Positions 63,078 through 64,000 of a DNA stretch of 64,000 bases are shown piece after piece (the stretch's first letter is position 1; every line of letters starts with the position of its first letter). This DNA is from Burhinus oedicnemus (lineage: Eukaryota > Chordata > Aves > Charadriiformes > Burhinidae), in NCBI GenBank assembly GCA_008921705.1, contig VFFE01007601.1, forward strand, positions 693,827 to 757,826. The letters are read 5' to 3'. The translations under genes and the position numbers were made by a program. The notes beneath the pieces were generated by a model. The model was not told the origin of the DNA. It worked only from the letters and a program-made list of their open reading frames with translations, and did not search any database.

Positions 63078-63236
63078 CCTGCCCGGGCTCGGCGCGGTGC
63101 CTCTGTCTCTCTCTTCCCCTCCTGTCGCCGCCGCCGGCCGGGCTCCCGCGCTAGTCCCGGGACTCGCCATCGGGCACCTTCCTGCCTCTCTCCCCGTTCC
63201 TGCCCCGGCTGCCTCGGGGCGCGACCCACGGCCGGC
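63078..63236 (+). other. DUSP5: Inferred DUSP5 5' untranslated leader
   Basis: The left edge is inferred as about 30 bp downstream of the TATA box; no transcript data are available. The leader is GC-rich, contains a CTCTGTCTCTCTCTTCCCC pyrimidine stretch near its 5' end, and has no ATG before the DUSP5 start codon. The context around the start is GCCGGCATGA, which lacks the purine at -3 that a strong Kozak site would have. Confidence 0.6.
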
Positions 63237-63630
63237 ATGAAAGTCACGTCCCTCGACTGCCGCCAGCTGAGGAAGCTGCTGCGGAAGGAGCCCTCCCGCT
63301 GCCTGGTGCTGGACTGCCGGCCCTACCTGTCCTACTCGGCCTCCTGCCTCCGGGGTTCGCTCAACGTCAACCTCAACTCGGTGGTGATGCGGCGGGCCCG
63401 CGGCGGGGCCGTGCCGCTCCACTTCGTGGTGCCCGACGCGGCCGCCCGCGCCCGGCTGCTGCTGGGCGGGGAGGGGGCGGCGGGGAGCGCCCGCCTGGCC
63501 GCCGTGGTGGTGCTGGACCAGGGCACGGGGCACTGGCAGAAGCTGAAGAAGGACAGCACGGCCCAGATCGTCCTCAACGCCCTGCTCTCCAGCCTGCCGG
63601 AGGCCGGGGCCAGGGTCTGCTTCCTGAAAG
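63237..63630 (+). CDS. DUSP5: DUSP5 coding exon 1 (partial gene; N-terminal rhodanese/CH2 domain)
   Basis: DUSP5 is an inducible nuclear dual-specificity phosphatase that dephosphorylates and anchors ERK1/2. The exon encodes 131 complete residues plus the first base of codon 132. It opens with MKVTSLDCRQLRKLL, very close to mammalian DUSP5. The rhodanese/CH2 (Cdc25-homology) signature LDCRPYLSYSASCLRGS covers about residues 25-41. The kinase-interaction and nuclear-localisation motif is VVMRRAR (residues 49-55). A second conserved block, VVVLDQGTGHWQKL, covers residues 90-103. The catalytic HCxxxxxR loop is absent because it lies in later exons. The start is the first ATG downstream of the TATA box and matches the family N-terminus; two upstream in-frame or overlapping ATGs fall inside promoter elements. 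The exon ends at CTGAAAG|GTGAGA after Lys131, splitting a glycine codon (phase 1), as I recall for human DUSP5. Residues 76-86 are Gly/Ala-rich and appear longer than the human equivalent. Confidence 0.95.
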
Positions 63631-64000
63631 GTGAGAGGGGTGGCGGGCAAAGGGGGAGGCAGGGGCTGGGGGGAGCGGTGCGGATCGACCCTCAAAGCCG
63701 CCCACCCCGCCCCGGGTGGTGGCGGCCCCGCGGTGCTCCCGTCCCCTCTCCTCCGCAAGTTAACCTGATTACTGGTGGAGGGCAGGGAGGTAACGCCGGG
63801 ATTTCCTTTCTTTTCCACCCACTAGAACTAAATCCCGGATAGACTCGGCAGGCTGAGCCCGAACGCCTTTCCGCTCACCCCCGCCGCGCGTTTAAGAGGC
63901 TGATGGAAAGCAAAGAATATTAGGGGAAGAAGGGCAAAAGTTGCAGATTATCAAAGGGAGAGGGGGACGAGAGAGCTCGGGGCTGCGGGGAAAATAAGAT
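63631..64000 (+). other. DUSP5: DUSP5 intron 1 (5' part, runs off the window)
   Basis: The intron begins with a good donor, GTGAGAG. Its first 200 bp remain CpG-rich. A polypyrimidine run followed by CCCACTAG ends at 63825 and resembles an acceptor, but splicing there would join a frame that stops after five codons, so it is not the true exon 2. The last 130 bp turn purine-rich. Confidence 0.9.

Larger units (their letters stand above)
62880..63860. promoter_or_regulatory. DUSP5: CpG island over the DUSP5 promoter and exon 1
   Basis: CpG density rises sharply at about 62880 and falls away after about 63860. The island covers the CArG/TATA promoter, the leader, all of exon 1 and the first part of intron 1. 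Its lack of stop codons explains the long antisense open frame here. Confidence 0.9.

Noticed and set aside
62973..63236. In-frame upstream ATG that would extend DUSP5 by 88 residues
   Set aside because: The ATG precedes the first CArG box and the TATA box, so it should not be transcribed, and the added residues do not resemble DUSP5.
62817..63818. 333-codon open frame on the minus strand across the DUSP5 promoter and exon 1
   Set aside because: It is proline/arginine/glycine-rich and lies antisense to a certain exon inside a CpG island, where stop codons are scarce. No domain is seen; it is a composition by-product.
63800..63826. Splice-acceptor-like CT-rich run ending in CACTAG in intron 1
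   Set aside because: Joining exon 1 here gives a stop after five codons and no DUSP5 exon 2 sequence (a GYETFYSEYPE-like start is expected).

Overview
The window looks like a vertebrate nuclear chromosome, most likely from a bird. It carries almost no coding sequence. Recognisable interspersed repeats are few and mostly old: CR1 LINE fragments of the archosaur/turtle type, MIR-like CORE-SINE relics, and short palindromic relics of a kind I know from sauropsid genomes. The one protein-coding exon encodes an N-terminus closely resembling the DUSP5 MAP-kinase phosphatase. There are no operons, dense ORFs, CRISPR arrays or other prokaryotic features.

Layout. Positions 1 to about 62,670 are intergenic. 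I recognise no exon with a convincing protein match there; the open frames are short, mostly under 200 codons, and look like chance. Within this stretch I can name the following. There are five CR1 fragments: an eroded internal ORF2 piece at 10.45-11.02 kb (minus), 3' ends at 29.6 kb and 38.0 kb (plus), and 3' ends at 50.4 kb and 57.1 kb (minus). There are MIR-like relics near 9.6, 14.4, 23.9, 24.2, 35.3, 38.7 and 40.3 kb. There are two relics of palindromic elements (47.6 and 58.9 kb), a pure (GAAGG)n tract at 25.47 kb, two CpG-rich islands with no assigned gene (23.0-23.5 kb and 34.4-35.7 kb), a 101-bp near-identical direct repeat (53.63 and 54.48 kb), and three strong dyad symmetries (1.82, 27.99 and 38.55 kb).

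The right end is the start of DUSP5 on the plus strand: an 81-nt homopyrimidine tract, a CpG island, GC boxes, two perfect CArG boxes, a TATA box, a 5' leader of roughly 155 nt without an upstream ATG, coding exon 1 (63237-63630, 131 codons plus one base) and the beginning of intron 1. The exon encodes the rhodanese/CH2 domain with the arginine-rich ERK-docking motif. The phosphatase domain lies in exons beyond the window. The paired CArG boxes fit DUSP5 being an immediate-early, ERK/SRF-induced gene whose product shuts off nuclear ERK.

From human gene order I infer that the long non-coding stretch corresponds to the SMNDC1-DUSP5 intergenic interval. I found no undescribed gene system. The most useful leads are the gene-less CpG islands, the recent-looking 101-bp duplication and the long perfect palindromes.
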